From the NCBI GenBank assembly GCA_947476925.1, contig CANJSF010000021.1, positions 1 through 58,210 on the forward strand: DNA of 58,210 bases, written 5' to 3'. The notes beneath the pieces were generated by a model. That model saw only the letters and a list, made by a program, of their open reading frames with translations, was not told where the DNA came from and ran no database searches. A program made the position numbers and the translations under genes. Numbering within the stretch: the first letter of the stretch is position 1; every line of letters starts with the position of its first letter. Shown here piece by piece: positions 1 to 8,471 of the stretch. This DNA comes from Rhodospirillaceae bacterium. Its GTDB lineage: Bacteria > Pseudomonadota > Alphaproteobacteria > Rhodospirillales > Rhodospirillaceae.

Positions 1-2
1 AC

Positions 3-191
3 GGGCTCATCGCTTACGTCGGCGAGATTGCGTCTCTCACCGAACAATATTGGTGTCCGATCAAACATGCACGGCGTCGCGCCGGGGCTCATCATCGCAA
101 CAATGAGTTCGCCGAATTTGGCGATGCCGAAGCCTTTCGCGCCGACATTGAACCGAGCAGGGTGCGTCTCAGGGAAGGACTTAAAGAATGA
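3..191 (+). CDS. 3' end of an unrecognised gene (partial)
   Basis: An open frame enters from the left edge and gives 62 residues before a TGA stop. The fragment includes YVGEIASLTEQYWCPIKHAR and ends REGLKE. Its stop overlaps the ATG of the following cytochrome c gene in an ATGA arrangement, so the two are probably translated as one operon. The composition (acidic and basic residues mixed, a conserved-looking Trp-Cys-Pro-Ile-Lys stretch) resembles a real cytoplasmic C-terminus rather than a chance frame. I do not recognise the family, and the start lies outside the window. The overlapping frame on the same strand (28-330) runs out of this gene into the cytochrome and is not credible. Confidence 0.55.
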   Translation, partial: GLIAYVGEIASLTEQYWCPIKHARRRAGAHHRNNEFAEFGDAEAFRADIEPSRVRLREGLKE

Positions 192-583
192 AAACCTTAA
201 TTGCGTCGATTGCGGCCATCACATTGGCCGCCAGTTTCTCAGTCAAAGCGCAAGAGGACGACGGATTTGGCCGGCCCGATATCAACTCCGGGCGATCCGT
301 CTTCAACATGACTTGCGCATCATGCCATAGCTTAAATCGCGGCGAGAATGGCACGGGCCCGTCGTTGGCCGGGGTGTATGGTCGTCGCGCCGGCAGCGTG
401 GCCGACTTCGCTTACTCAGAACCCATCAGAAAATCGGGGCTGACCTGGACGGAAGACACGCTTGATACGTACTTGCGCAATCCCTCCAACTTGGGCACGC
501 AAGTCAACATGATCATTCATGGTATCGTCGACAAGAAAATGCGGGCCGACTTGATTAGCTTTTTAAAGCACAACGCGAAGTAA
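188..583 (+). CDS. Small periplasmic cytochrome c (class I)
   Basis: This 131-residue protein has a signal peptide (hydrophobic residues about 5-20, likely cleavage after SVKAQ or nearby) and one c-type heme site, CASCH at residues 43-47, followed by the GTGPSLAGVYGR stretch of soluble class I / cytochrome c2-like proteins. It should carry one heme in the periplasm and shuttle electrons. The C-terminal helix (KKMRADLISFLK) matches the usual RADLIAYLK end. The region that normally reads PGTKM instead reads LGTQVNM, so the distal ligand is probably Met108, with Met118 as a less likely alternative. The ATG overlaps the stop of the upstream partial gene. It ends 9 bases from the convergent bamE gene. 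Confidence 0.88.
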   Translation: MKTLIASIAAITLAASFSVKAQEDDGFGRPDINSGRSVFNMTCASCHSLNRGENGTGPSLAGVYGRRAGSVADFAYSEPIRKSGLTWTEDTLDTYLRNPSNLGTQVNMIIHGIVDKKMRADLISFLKHNAK

Positions 584-592
584 TGCGCGGTC

Positions 593-1069
593 TTACTGTG
601 GGCCTTTTTTCTCTTTGCCCGCGTTGAAGCGCCCCAGGTTGCCGATGAGCTGTTCGATGACGCTATACTCGCGCCCTTTCGTGACAGTCTCGCGTCCGGC
701 GATTTGCACTTCACGGCCGCTGTTGGCGTCGAGCTTACGCACTTCTTTCAGGATCCCGCGTGGGTCAAACTCCACCGCATAGACAGTACGCTCAAGCTCT
801 TCGGTCGGGTAAAACGCGTACTGTGTTGTTTGCGAGCTGATGTAGTACCAGGTCTCATTATCAAATACGGATGTTGTAGCAGGCGTTCCCAACAAGTTTT
901 GAACGTCTTGGCGGGTTTGCTCTCCGGGTGCCAAACGGGTGATAGCTTCGCTGGTGGGCTGATTGCCGCGTGCATCGATATCTTTCGCACATCCACTGAT
1001 GGCCAGGAGGCCAATCAGAACAACGGCGCAGCGCAGCAGAGATGGTGTCGTCGTCATCGGCATTCTCAA
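593..1069 (-). CDS. bamE: Outer membrane assembly lipoprotein BamE (SmpA/OmlA family)
   Basis: The protein has 158 residues and a lipoprotein signal peptide ending in the lipobox LAISGC, with Cys27 as the lipidated residue. The core reads LAPGEQTRQDVQNLLGTPAT followed by ETWYYISSQT, the BamE signature in which a helix marked by the G-x-T-R-xx-V-xx-LLG-P pattern precedes a W-Y-Y strand. BamE is the small lipoprotein of the BAM complex that inserts beta-barrel proteins into the outer membrane. The charged tail after about residue 120 (ending KEKKGPQ) is longer than in the E. coli protein, as is common in Alphaproteobacteria. It is transcribed divergently from the cytochrome bc1 chaperone gene. 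Confidence 0.9.
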   Translation of the reverse strand: MRMPMTTTPSLLRCAVVLIGLLAISGCAKDIDARGNQPTSEAITRLAPGEQTRQDVQNLLGTPATTSVFDNETWYYISSQTTQYAFYPTEELERTVYAVEFDPRGILKEVRKLDANSGREVQIAGRETVTKGREYSVIEQLIGNLGRFNAGKEKKGPQ

Positions 1070-1101
1070 TCCAAGACTATCTTAAGCCGCAGGGGCGGTT
1101 G

Positions 1102-1129
1102 TTGAACCGGCCGACAGCCTTTATATAGC
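1102..1129 (+). promoter_or_regulatory. Candidate promoter for the bc1 chaperone gene
   Basis: TTGAAC (1102-1107) and TATAGC (1124-1129) are separated by 16 bases and sit in the 127-base divergent gap between bamE and the downstream gene, about 70 bases before its ATG. The match to a housekeeping sigma factor consensus was made by eye only. The surrounding AT-rich stretch (1121-1142) could also serve the opposite strand. Confidence 0.3.
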
Positions 1130-1196
1130 TGTTACATATACCACGGCCGAGTGCTTTCCTAGGCCGCCTTAATTTACCATTAGACGATTGTAATCC

Positions 1197-1736
1197 ATGG
1201 GTCTTTTGTCCTTTTTTCGCCGGATTGGCCAAGACGATGACGCCATTGTCGCGCTTTATGCGGCCGTGGTCCAACAAGCGCGCAGCCCGGCCTTTTATGC
1301 CCAATTGGGCGTGCCCGACACCGTTGATGGGCGCTTTGATTTGATCATTATGCACACCATGTTGGCGATGCGTCGGTTACGCTCTGAAGGCCAGCCAGGC
1401 GAAGATTTGGCGCAGGGCCTATTGAATTACATGTTCAAAGACATGGATCGGTCTTTACGTGAGATTGGCGTCGGCGACATGAGTGTCGGCAAACACATCA
1501 AGAAAATGGCGAAGGCATTTTACGGGCGCTCGGAGGAATACGAAAAAGGAATCGACGGCAGCGCGACGGCCCTCAACGATGCGCTATCGCAGAATTTATT
1601 TCGCAAACACATCGCCACCGAACCACAGCTTGCGGCAATGCGGGCCTATTTGCTGTCGGCCGATCAAGCGCTACGCGCGCTCAGCATGGCCGATATTGCC
1701 GCCGGTCGCATGGTTTGGCCAAACGTGACCGTCTAG
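1197..1736 (+). CDS. Ubiquinol-cytochrome c chaperone family protein (CBP3/UQCC1-like)
   Basis: The 179-residue protein begins MGLLSFFRR and contains the family pattern of PF03981: RSPAFYAQLGVPDTVDGRFD, a following M-xx-RL stretch, GLLNYMFKDMDRSLREIGVGD and VGKHIKKMAKAFYGR. Members help assemble the cytochrome bc1 complex, and the mitochondrial relative CBP3 binds newly made cytochrome b. The length is normal for the bacterial family. It is followed after 10 bases by a yceD-like gene, a pairing common in Alphaproteobacteria. No signal peptide is visible, so a cytoplasmic or membrane-peripheral location is expected. Confidence 0.9.
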   Translation: MGLLSFFRRIGQDDDAIVALYAAVVQQARSPAFYAQLGVPDTVDGRFDLIIMHTMLAMRRLRSEGQPGEDLAQGLLNYMFKDMDRSLREIGVGDMSVGKHIKKMAKAFYGRSEEYEKGIDGSATALNDALSQNLFRKHIATEPQLAAMRAYLLSADQALRALSMADIAAGRMVWPNVTV

Positions 1737-1746
1737 GGAGTTGGCT

Positions 1747-2292
1747 ATGGCATCAGTGCCCCCCAATCCTGATCTGGAATTTTCCTTCGCCATCGATGTC
1801 ACGCAATTGGCCGTGCTGGGGCGCGACTATCAACTCGCGGCAAAAGAATCAGAGCGCAAAAAAGTCGCGGTACGGCTTGGCCTGTTGGATTTGCCAAAAC
1901 TCAACGCCCAAGTTCATGTCGCCCCGGCGGCGGGTGGCTTGGTCCACCTGAACGGGCGCGTGGAGGCTGACGTTGTGCAGGAGTGCGTCGTCACGCTGGC
2001 TCCGGTGTCTGCCACAATCGCGGAAAATTTCACCATGACGTTCTTGCGCCAGGCCCCCAAAATGGCCGGCAAAGAAATTGATGTGGAACCCGACGACGAC
2101 CCGCCGGAAGCCATCCAAGGAGATGTCCTTGATTTGGGTGAGGTCGTGGTCGAGCAGCTTGCGCTGCTGATTGACCCTTACCCTCGGGCACCCGGCGCGG
2201 TGTTTGGCGCCCGGGTGATTGGCGAGCCAGAGGCCCCAAAAGCCACGGTTTCGCCCTTCGCCGTCTTAGCAAAACTCAAAACTAAGAGTTAA
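1747..2292 (+). CDS. YceD/DUF177 family protein
   Basis: This is a 181-residue acidic protein. It has the DUF177 core: an internal GRVEADVVQECVVTLAPV segment (the conserved Cys with following Val-Thr), an acidic stretch (DVEPDDDPPEA) and GDVLDLGEVVVEQLALLIDPY. In other bacteria yceD lies just upstream of rpmF and has been linked to 23S rRNA maturation; the same order occurs here. The ATG at 1747 is chosen because GGGAG at 1736-1740 is six bases upstream; the in-frame TTG at 1741 is too close to that site. It is probably co-transcribed with the chaperone gene before it. Confidence 0.88.
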   Translation: MASVPPNPDLEFSFAIDVTQLAVLGRDYQLAAKESERKKVAVRLGLLDLPKLNAQVHVAPAAGGLVHLNGRVEADVVQECVVTLAPVSATIAENFTMTFLRQAPKMAGKEIDVEPDDDPPEAIQGDVLDLGEVVVEQLALLIDPYPRAPGAVFGARVIGEPEAPKATVSPFAVLAKLKTKS

Positions 2293-2310
2293 AACAACGA
2301 GTTAAGCGGC

Positions 2311-2339
2311 TTGCGTGGCTGTGACCTTTCCGCTATGAA
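2311..2339 (+). promoter_or_regulatory. Candidate promoter for rpmF-plsX-fabH
   Basis: TTGCGT (2311-2316) and TATGAA (2334-2339) have an ideal 17-base spacer and lie in the 132-base gap between yceD and rpmF, 85 bases before the rpmF ATG. This was identified by eye. It would let the ribosomal protein and fatty-acid genes be transcribed apart from the upstream pair. Confidence 0.35.
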
Positions 2340-2424
2340 CTGCGGCTTCCTGCGACGGCTGGCAGCGGCTGCGCCCATGGGGCGGCACACTGCGCCTTAG
2401 CCACATCTGATGAAAGACTGACAC

Positions 2425-2613
2425 ATGGCGGTTCCTAAGAAAAAAACCTCGAAGTCGCGCCGCAATATGCGCCGTTCACACCATGCGTTGGCCCAGGCCT
2501 CGTACCAAGAATGCCCGAATTGCGGCGAGCGTAAGCGCCCACATCACGTTTGCGGCAGCTGCGGTCACTACGACAGCCGCGAAGTCGTGGCGTCGAAGGC
2601 GACGGCTGCTTAA
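2425..2613 (+). CDS. rpmF: 50S ribosomal protein L32
   Basis: The 62-residue product starts [20 protein letters not shown], the conserved L32 N-terminus, and has a four-cysteine zinc-ribbon pattern: [14 protein letters not shown] (about residues 31-44) followed by CGSCG. Length and sequence are normal. It is a component of the large ribosomal subunit. The order yceD-rpmF-plsX-fabH is very widely conserved and ties ribosome production to the start of phospholipid synthesis. Confidence 0.97.
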   Translation: MAVPKKKTSKSRRNMRRSHHALAQASYQECPNCGERKRPHHVCGSCGHYDSREVVASKATAA

Positions 2614-2704
2614 AGTTATCGAACATGCAATTTGTCGGCCCCGGCCCAAAAGCTGGGTGCATCAAAATGCATGATAGGTCAGGCGGGTCCCTGAGGGGGA
2701 ACGG

Positions 2705-3754
2705 GTGAGCGCGCCACAAACGATTTCCATCGACGCTATGGGCGGCGACCATGCACCAGAGATCGTGGTGAAGGGTGTTGCGTCTGCGCGCGTACGATAC
2801 CCCAAAGCAAAATTTCTGCTGTTCGGCGACGAAGCGCGTATTGCGCCGCTTGTGGCTGCCGAGCCAAATCTTTCAGACTGCGTGACCATTCGACATGCGC
2901 CCGATGTGATTACGGGTGATGCCAAGCCCAGCCAAGCGCTGCGCCAAGGTCGCAATTCCAGCATGTGGAAAGCCATTGAAGCTGTGAAGCTCGGCGAAGC
3001 GTCGGGCGTTGTTTCGGCGGGGAACACCGGCGCGCTGATGGCGATGTCTAAAATTATGATGCGCACCTTACCCGGCATCGATCGTCCCGCCATTTGCAGT
3101 TTGTTTCCCACGCGTGTCGGCGAAACCGTGATGCTTGATCTAGGAGCGAATGCCGTTTGCGATGCGCGCAACTTGGTTGAGTTCGCGATTATGGGAGAGT
3201 GCTTCGCGCGTGCGCTGTTGGGTCTTGAGAGACCCAGCATTGGATTGCTCAATATCGGCTCGGAAGATCTCAAGGGCACCGATACCCTACGCCAAGCCGC
3301 CCAAATGCTGCGCGATTCGCCCTTAGAGCTCGAGTTTCATGGCTTCATTGAAGGCGACGACATCGCCATGGGAACGGTTGATGTTTGCGTGACCGACGGC
3401 TTTACGGGCAACGTGGCATTGAAAACGGCCGAAGGCACAGCCAAGTTGTTCACCGAGTTTCTCAAAGCCGCGATCAAAAGTTCATGGTTGGCCATGTTTG
3501 GTATGATCTTTGCCAAACCAGCTTTGTCGCGCATGATAGCGCGCACAGACCCCAGGCGTTATAACGGGGCCTTGTTTGTGGGGTTAAACGGAGTGGTCGT
3601 GAAAAGTCATGGCGGTACAGATGCGGTTGGATTTGCCAATGCGATTGGCGTGGCCGTCGATATGATTGCGCGCGATCTCAACACCAAAATCGGTGAAGAA
3701 TTGGAACGGATTAATTCCGCTGCCGCTGTCGTTGCTCAGGCCGCGTCAGAATGA
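2705..3754 (+). CDS. plsX: Phosphate acyltransferase PlsX
   Basis: The 349-residue protein begins with a GTG codon preceded by GAGGGGG-like bases. The N-terminus [19 protein letters not shown] is the hallmark of PlsX, which makes acyl-phosphate from acyl-ACP for the PlsY step of phospholipid synthesis. Other family segments are [30 protein letters not shown], and [18 protein letters not shown]. It is a peripheral membrane/cytoplasmic enzyme with no signal peptide. The stop overlaps the fabH start codon (ATGA), indicating coupled translation. Confidence 0.97.
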   Translation: MSAPQTISIDAMGGDHAPEIVVKGVASARVRYPKAKFLLFGDEARIAPLVAAEPNLSDCVTIRHAPDVITGDAKPSQALRQGRNSSMWKAIEAVKLGEASGVVSAGNTGALMAMSKIMMRTLPGIDRPAICSLFPTRVGETVMLDLGANAVCDARNLVEFAIMGECFARALLGLERPSIGLLNIGSEDLKGTDTLRQAAQMLRDSPLELEFHGFIEGDDIAMGTVDVCVTDGFTGNVALKTAEGTAKLFTEFLKAAIKSSWLAMFGMIFAKPALSRMIARTDPRRYNGALFVGLNGVVVKSHGGTDAVGFANAIGVAVDMIARDLNTKIGEELERINSAAAVVAQAASE

Positions 3755-4725
3755 TTATTCGTTCTGTGATGACCGGCGTTGGCAGTTATCTGCCCCAGAA
3801 CGTTGTCTCAAACGCCGAGCTTTCCAAGCGCGTTGACACCACCGATGAATGGATCACCGAGCGCACCGGTATCAAGCAACGCCACATTGCTGCCGAAGGC
3901 CAGTTTACGTCGCATTTGGCGATTGAAGCTGGGCGCGCGGCGATGGCGATGGCGGGAATGACGCCTGATAAGTTGGACATGTTGATTGTGGCGACAACCA
4001 CGCCCGACAATACGTTTCCGGCCACGGCGGCCAAAGTTCAGGCTGCGATTGGGCGGCCTGGGATTCCAGCATTTGACGTGCAAGCCGTGTGTTCGGGATG
4101 GATTTACGCGTTGGCAACAGCCGACAACTTCATCAAAGCCGGCCAAGTCAAATCTGCGTTGGTGATTGGCGCTGAAACACTGTCGCGATTCCTCGATTGG
4201 ACTGATCGGTCCAGTTGCGTGCTGTTTGGTGATGGTGCCGGCGCCGTGGTATTGCAGGCTGCTCAAGGGCAGGGGACATCGGCCGATCGCGGAGTATTGT
4301 CGACCCATTTGCATTCTGACGGGCGTTACTTCGACATTCTGCAAGCCGATGGGGGTGTTTCAACCACCCAAACCACCGGCCTATTGCGCATGAAGGGCAA
4401 AGAAGTCTTTCGCCATGCCGTGGTCAATTTGGCCGAAACCGCACGCGAGGCGGTGGACGCAAACGGCGTGACGTTTGCTGATGTCGACTGGTTGGTGCCG
4501 CACCAGGCCAATTCACGAATTCTCGACAGCACAGCCGAAAAACTGGGCATCAGCCCCGACAAAGTGATTATTACGGTCGATAAGCACGCCAATACATCGG
4601 CGGCCTCGATTCCGTTGGCGCTTAATCAGGGCGTTAAAGACGGGCGAATTAAGCCCGGCCAACTGTTGCTGATGGAAACCATGGGCGGCGGCTTTACCTG
4701 GGGCTCGGCTTTAGTACGGTTTTAG
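3751..4725 (+). CDS. fabH: Beta-ketoacyl-ACP synthase III (FabH)
   Basis: The 324-residue enzyme starts fatty-acid synthesis by condensing acetyl-CoA with malonyl-ACP. The full Cys-His-Asn triad is visible: Cys114 in [11 protein letters not shown], His251 in [11 protein letters not shown] and Asn281 in [15 protein letters not shown]. The N-terminal [16 protein letters not shown] segment and the C-terminal [13 protein letters not shown] end are those of FabH. Length is normal. It overlaps plsX by four bases. Confidence 0.97.
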   Translation: MIIRSVMTGVGSYLPQNVVSNAELSKRVDTTDEWITERTGIKQRHIAAEGQFTSHLAIEAGRAAMAMAGMTPDKLDMLIVATTTPDNTFPATAAKVQAAIGRPGIPAFDVQAVCSGWIYALATADNFIKAGQVKSALVIGAETLSRFLDWTDRSSCVLFGDGAGAVVLQAAQGQGTSADRGVLSTHLHSDGRYFDILQADGGVSTTQTTGLLRMKGKEVFRHAVVNLAETAREAVDANGVTFADVDWLVPHQANSRILDSTAEKLGISPDKVIITVDKHANTSAASIPLALNQGVKDGRIKPGQLLLMETMGGGFTWGSALVRF

Positions 4726-4790
4726 CCCTAACTGAGTCTCGGCTAGGGCGTCTAACCCCGGCTAAATCATTGCAAAAACACAAGAATGTA

Positions 4791-4819
4791 TTGACGCCCT
4801 GAACTTCGGGGGCTAGCAT
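4791..4819 (+). promoter_or_regulatory. Probable promoter for ihfA
   Basis: TTGACG (4791-4796) and TAGCAT (4814-4819) are separated by 17 bases, 47 bases before the ihfA ATG, in the 141-base gap after fabH. It matches a housekeeping promoter well by eye and would make ihfA independent of plsX-fabH. A GCCCTA...TAGGGC inverted repeat just after the fabH stop has no T-run and is not a convincing terminator. Confidence 0.5.
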
Positions 4820-4866
4820 TTTTCCACTCTGAGCCAGAGTTCAACGCGATCAAGGGGAACGCGAAG

Positions 4867-5199
4867 ATGGGCGAGACGATCACCCGCGCACAGCTGGCGG
4901 AATCGATTTATCAAGAAGTCGGATTATCGCGCAACGAATCCTCCGATCTCTTGGAACTCGTACTCAACGAAATTACCGAGGCTTTGCTGAAAGGTGAGAC
5001 CGTCAAAATCTCGTCGTTTGGCAGCTTTTCTGTGCGCCAAAAAGGACAACGCATTGGCCGCAATCCGAAGACGGGCGATGAAGTGCCCATTCTTCCCCGT
5101 AAGGTTTTAGTGTTCCGCCCCTCGCAATTGCTCAAAGCCCGGATTCGTCAGGGTTTCTCGACGCGCACGCCTGCTGCTGCGCCGTCCACTTCAGCTTAA
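4867..5199 (+). CDS. ihfA: Integration host factor alpha subunit
   Basis: This 110-residue member of the HU/IHF family begins [20 protein letters not shown] and has the beta-arm region [23 protein letters not shown]. The [20 protein letters not shown] stretch is the DNA-bending signature. The alpha-subunit identity is supported by the arm sequence and by its position downstream of fabH and upstream of a MerR-type gene, the usual alphaproteobacterial location. IHF bends DNA and often assists sigma-54 promoters, such as those driven by NtrC, encoded at 10.6 kb. AAGGGGAAC precedes the ATG as a ribosome binding site. Confidence 0.95.
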   Translation: MGETITRAQLAESIYQEVGLSRNESSDLLELVLNEITEALLKGETVKISSFGSFSVRQKGQRIGRNPKTGDEVPILPRKVLVFRPSQLLKARIRQGFSTRTPAAAPSTSA

Positions 5200-5202
5200 G
5201 CC

Positions 5203-5613
5203 GTGAGCGAATCTCCGTCGGCGTCTGAAAAATCCGATAGCGCTTTTCGTACGATCAGCGAAGTGTCGGACGATTTAGGCGTGCCGCAACACGTGCTGCG
5301 GTTTTGGGAATCTCGCTTTTCGCAAATCAAACCGCTCAAGCGGGGAGGCGGGCGCCGATACTACCGGCCCGAGGACTTGGCGCTGCTGAAGCGAATCAAG
5401 TCGCTGCTGTATACCGATGGCCTCACAATTAAAGGAGTGCAGAAGCTTCTGCGGGAAGGGCCCGGCGATGAGCGTATCGCCAGCACGCCATTGCAGGACC
5501 CAAGCCCGGAGGCGCCGCCGTCGATCATGGATCGCGATGAGCTCGAGCGCACAGTGGCCGAACTCACCGCCATGCGCGATGACCTGCGTGCCGCCTTATC
5601 GGTAGCCGCCTAG
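5203..5613 (+). CDS. MerR family transcriptional regulator
   Basis: The 136-residue protein starts with GTG three bases after the ihfA stop, so it is almost certainly in the same transcript. The winged-helix domain (about residues 15-85) reads [20 protein letters not shown], then WESRF, and [19 protein letters not shown], as in MerR-type proteins that follow ihfA throughout Alphaproteobacteria. The rest is a Pro-rich linker and a short helix ([18 protein letters not shown]) that could dimerise. No effector-binding cysteines are visible, so a metal sensor is unlikely. The target is unknown. Confidence 0.9.
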   Translation: MSESPSASEKSDSAFRTISEVSDDLGVPQHVLRFWESRFSQIKPLKRGGGRRYYRPEDLALLKRIKSLLYTDGLTIKGVQKLLREGPGDERIASTPLQDPSPEAPPSIMDRDELERTVAELTAMRDDLRAALSVAA

Positions 5614-5706
5614 GGGCTAAAAAGGCCTTCCCTCCGCCCCTTCTTTCGCTATAGTCCCGCCGCTTTCCCACCGCGCCTTGCTCAAGTCGCGGTCTTTTGT
5701 TCAGTG

Positions 5707-5784
<78 letters not shown>

Positions 5785-5812
5785 TTTTTCTCTGACAAAT
5801 CAAGCATATGGG

Positions 5813-5853
5813 AATCGGGGCTGATACTTTGATTCAAGGTCCCAGCCCTGATT
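5813..5853 (+). terminator. Long hairpin between tRNA-Pro and the next gene
   Basis: AATCGGGGCTG (5813-5823) can pair along 11 bases with CAGCCCTGATT (5843-5853), including one G-U pair, around a 19-base loop. It lies 28 bases after the tRNA and just before a strong promoter match. It could end tRNA readthrough, but no U-run follows the stem, so a rho-independent terminator in the strict sense is doubtful. Confidence 0.35.
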
Positions 5854-5858
5854 TCTGA

Positions 5859-5887
5859 TTGCACCTATTACGCGAATACTTTATAAA
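5859..5887 (+). promoter_or_regulatory. Strong promoter match for the following hypothetical gene
   Basis: TTGCAC (5859-5864) and TATAAA (5882-5887) are spaced by exactly 17 bases, 38 bases before the ATG at 5926. This is one of the best housekeeping-type matches seen by eye in the window, and it directly follows the hairpin at 5813-5853. Confidence 0.5.
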
Positions 5888-5925
5888 GTCTTAACAGTCC
5901 GCGCTGGGCTCGTTCGGGGAAAACG

Positions 5926-6444
5926 ATGGCGATTGGGATCGACTCAGTCTTGAGTTCGAATGCGGCGACACCGCCGCCGGTTGCGATTCCGCCAACACGC
6001 ACCCCACCGATTAACCCTGCTCAAGCTCGCGCTCGCTCGGGCTCCGAGCAACGCTCCAATGATCAATCAAAAGGCAGCCCCGAATTTCGCGCTGAGCTGG
6101 CAAGCGTCGCCGGCGTGCCGGGCGAAGTCGATGTGTTGGCCGAAGTCCAAGCGCGCCGCGCACAACGCCAAGCCGCAGCCGAAAAGAATGTTCGAAGCGA
6201 AAAACTTCCGGCGCAAGAATCAACTGTCTTAGCCGCCGACGAAGGCCAACGTTTGTATGCGGCCAAACTCGCTGCACCAAAGCAGGATGTTTCATCCACC
6301 CCAGAAGAAACCCCCGACGACGCGGCGCTACCGCGCGCGATGTCGAGTGAGTTTTATCAAGCGGCCTCACGCTATGCCGAGCGGTTTTTCTCGGTGGCGG
6401 GCGCGTTTGCCAAACCCGGCGAAAGCCTGGAAATCTCGGCCTAA
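5926..6444 (+). CDS. Hypothetical protein, Pro/Ala-rich N-terminus
   Basis: The 172-residue product is not recognised. Residues 1-45 are rich in Pro, Ala, Thr and Ser (PPPVAIPPTRTPPINPAQ), the middle (about 55-110) is charged and likely helical (VDVLAEVQARRAQRQAAAEK) and the C-terminal 35 residues (SSEFYQAASRYAERFFSVAG...) look like a short ordered helix. It has no signal peptide or membrane segment. Coding is supported by a strong promoter match upstream, a GGGGA-type ribosome site and third-position GC preference. The frame has no better competitor on either strand. Function unknown. Confidence 0.65.
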   Translation: MAIGIDSVLSSNAATPPPVAIPPTRTPPINPAQARARSGSEQRSNDQSKGSPEFRAELASVAGVPGEVDVLAEVQARRAQRQAAAEKNVRSEKLPAQESTVLAADEGQRLYAAKLAAPKQDVSSTPEETPDDAALPRAMSSEFYQAASRYAERFFSVAGAFAKPGESLEISA

Positions 6445-6451
6445 TCTCTAC

Positions 6452-6718
6452 CTATATCGAACTTTGCTGATCTGGGCTGGCGATCACATCGCGGCCGACG
6501 CTGGTGAGTTTGCAAACCAGCCAGTCGGGTTTCATTTGGTTGGCAAACCAAGGCGCAGCCCAGCCCGAATCAATGCATTTACGAATCACTTGTGGGTTTA
6601 CTTTGCGGCCATCAACATCAAACAACGGCAGCTTGCCGCCGGGTTGAGTCAATCCACGCTCGAGCCACTTGCGCTGAGCCGCCGACGGTTTTCCCGTCCT
6701 GTCTACGCCGCCGTCCAT
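6452..6718 (-). CDS. Small conserved hypothetical protein
   Basis: This 88-residue protein contains KPSAAQRKWLERGLTQPGGK, LPLFDVDGRKVNPQVIRKCI and AAPWFANQMKPDWLVCKLTS, then GRDVI. It looks like a compact folded domain rather than a shadow frame: a basic helix, a DG turn, and buried Trp and Cys residues. I have the impression that similar small proteins with the 'AQRKWLxRGLxQPGGKLPLFD' start recur in Alphaproteobacteria, but I cannot name a function. The helix after a Lys/Arg-rich start could suit nucleic-acid binding, which is only a guess. It converges on the preceding gene (7-base gap). Confidence 0.65.
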   Translation of the reverse strand: MDGGVDRTGKPSAAQRKWLERGLTQPGGKLPLFDVDGRKVNPQVIRKCIDSGWAAPWFANQMKPDWLVCKLTSVGRDVIASPDQQSSI

Positions 6719-6832
6719 GTCGGTCTCTCGTCCCAGCCAGAATGTCGGGGTGCCTCGTGATCGCGGGCAAACCCTCGCATCCGGTCATTTGGTTTATGAT
6801 ACAAGTCTAAGATACTTGCCAAAGGTGAGCAA

Positions 6833-7168
6833 ATGAACAACGCCGCCCAAGATTTTATCATGGTCTATGTGACCACCGGCACAAAGGATGAGGCCGAGAG
6901 CATCGCCCAATCCCTGGTGGCCGCCCGATTAGCAGCCTGCGTCAATGTGTTAGGCGAGGTGCAGTCGACCTACCGCTGGCAGGGGCAGGTGGAAAAAGCA
7001 GCCGAATTTGTGTTGATCGCCAAAACCCGCGCCGCACTTTTCGACGCCGTGCGCGACAAAATTAAGGCCTTACACAGCTACGATGTGCCCTGCATCGTCG
7101 CCTATGCCATGTCTGACGGGGATGGCCCGTTTTTAGAGTGGGTGAGAGACAATACTCGCGAAAGCTAA
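6833..7168 (+). CDS. cutA: CutA family protein (CutA1, divalent cation tolerance)
   Basis: The 111-residue protein shows the CutA1 pattern: VYVTTGTKDEAESIAQSLVA, ARLAACVNVLGEVQSTYRW, the VEKAAEFVLIAKT strand, and HSYDVPCIVAY. CutA1 forms very stable trimers; in E. coli the locus affects copper tolerance, but the biochemical role is still uncertain. AAGGTGA sits seven bases before the ATG. The length is normal. Confidence 0.95.
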   Translation: MNNAAQDFIMVYVTTGTKDEAESIAQSLVAARLAACVNVLGEVQSTYRWQGQVEKAAEFVLIAKTRAALFDAVRDKIKALHSYDVPCIVAYAMSDGDGPFLEWVRDNTRES

Positions 7169-7213
7169 CCGCCGTCGTCACACTCGCGTCAAGCCCAAGC
7201 GCGACGTTAGAGT

Positions 7214-8371
7214 TTATATCGCCACCCGCACTGTCGCGCTTGCTTGCGCCGCGATTCCCTCGCTGCGGCCGGTAAAACCCAAGCCTTCGGTTGTTGTGGC
7301 CTTCACGCTGACACGACCCGGTTCAACGCCTGCGATGCGCGAGATGCTGGCCACCATGGCGTCGCGATGCGGGCCGATTTTCGGACGTTCGCAGATGATC
7401 GTAACGTCCAGATGCGTCAGGCTGCCGCCGCGCGCGCGTAACAACGCCATGGCGTGGGCGAGAAACTTTTCCGACGGCGCATTTTTGTAGGCAGCGTTTG
7501 ACGGCGGAAAGTGCGCGCCGATGTCACCGGCCCCAATGGCCCCTAGAATGGCGTCTGTTGCGGCATGCAGCGCCACATCGGCATCGGAATGGCCCAAAAG
7601 TTTGTGCGTATGGGGCACGCGCACGCCACACAGCATGACATGGTCGCCCTCGGTAAAGCGGTGAACGTCACAGCCTGTTCCCACGCGCGTTTCAAGCATC
7701 GTGTGTTCCATCTGAATCAAATCGCTCTGCGTTGTGATTTTTGAATTGGCGGTACTGCCGGGCACTGTCAAAACGGCAAGGCCTGAATGTTCCAGCACGG
7801 CAGCATCATCGGTCAGTTCACGCCCGCGCGCCGCAAGATGTGCAGTTAGTATCTTATCGAAATGGAAACCTTGCGGAGTTTGGGCCGCGCTCAAATTCGT
7901 ACGCGCGACTGTTTCTAAAATTCGACCATTTGAATCCACACGTTTGAGCGTATCGGCCACCGGCAGCGCTGGGATCACACCTGGGGCATGGGCCAATCCG
8001 TCGAGGACCCGGTCGACGAGGGCGGCATCGACGCCGGGTCGTGCGGCATCGTGAATCAGGACGTAGTCGGGGGCATTGGCACTTAATGCTTCCAGCCCCC
8101 GTACCACTGATTCTTGACGGCTCGCACCGCCCAGCACGGGGGGGTGAACCCTCAATCCCGCCACTGCGGCGTCAAAACTGGCCCGATCATCGGCGTGAAT
8201 GACCGCCTGAACCCGCCTGATACGCGGGTGGATGGAAAAGGCGGCAAGGCTCCAGCTTAAAATCGGGCGACCCGCCAAGGGGGTGTATTGCTTGGGTCGC
8301 TCGGCCCCAAAGCGTTGGCCGCGGCCCGCCGCGACAATAATAACATCACAGGTATGGCCGCTGGGTGACAC
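7214..8371 (-). CDS. ispDF: Bifunctional IspD/IspF of the MEP isoprenoid pathway
   Basis: This 385-residue fusion catalyses two steps of isoprenoid precursor synthesis. Residues 1-222 form IspD (MEP cytidylyltransferase), with the nucleotide loop [19 protein letters not shown] and the later VLIHDAARP and [10 protein letters not shown] segments. Residues 225-385 form IspF (MEcPP synthase), with metal ligands in GTGCDVHRF (Asp235, His237) and the [20 protein letters not shown] and [17 protein letters not shown] motifs. The fused form is common in Alphaproteobacteria and Campylobacterota. The start is a GTG codon. It is divergent from dusB with a 100-base gap. Confidence 0.95.
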   Translation of the reverse strand: MSPSGHTCDVIIVAAGRGQRFGAERPKQYTPLAGRPILSWSLAAFSIHPRIRRVQAVIHADDRASFDAAVAGLRVHPPVLGGASRQESVVRGLEALSANAPDYVLIHDAARPGVDAALVDRVLDGLAHAPGVIPALPVADTLKRVDSNGRILETVARTNLSAAQTPQGFHFDKILTAHLAARGRELTDDAAVLEHSGLAVLTVPGSTANSKITTQSDLIQMEHTMLETRVGTGCDVHRFTEGDHVMLCGVRVPHTHKLLGHSDADVALHAATDAILGAIGAGDIGAHFPPSNAAYKNAPSEKFLAHAMALLRARGGSLTHLDVTIICERPKIGPHRDAMVASISRIAGVEPGRVSVKATTTEGLGFTGRSEGIAAQASATVRVAI

Positions 8372-8471
8372 GTCTTAAGGGCTCCGGAGGCGAAGGCGTT
8401 ACAATAGGGTGCGGCGCGGGATGGGCAAGTGGTTGCAATGCCACACAAAAGCCACTGCCCGGAATTAAGGC

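Noticed and set aside
4725-4756. Terminator after fabH (GCCCTA...TAGGGC)
   Set aside because: A 6-bp stem with a 13-base loop and no following T-run; too weak to call.
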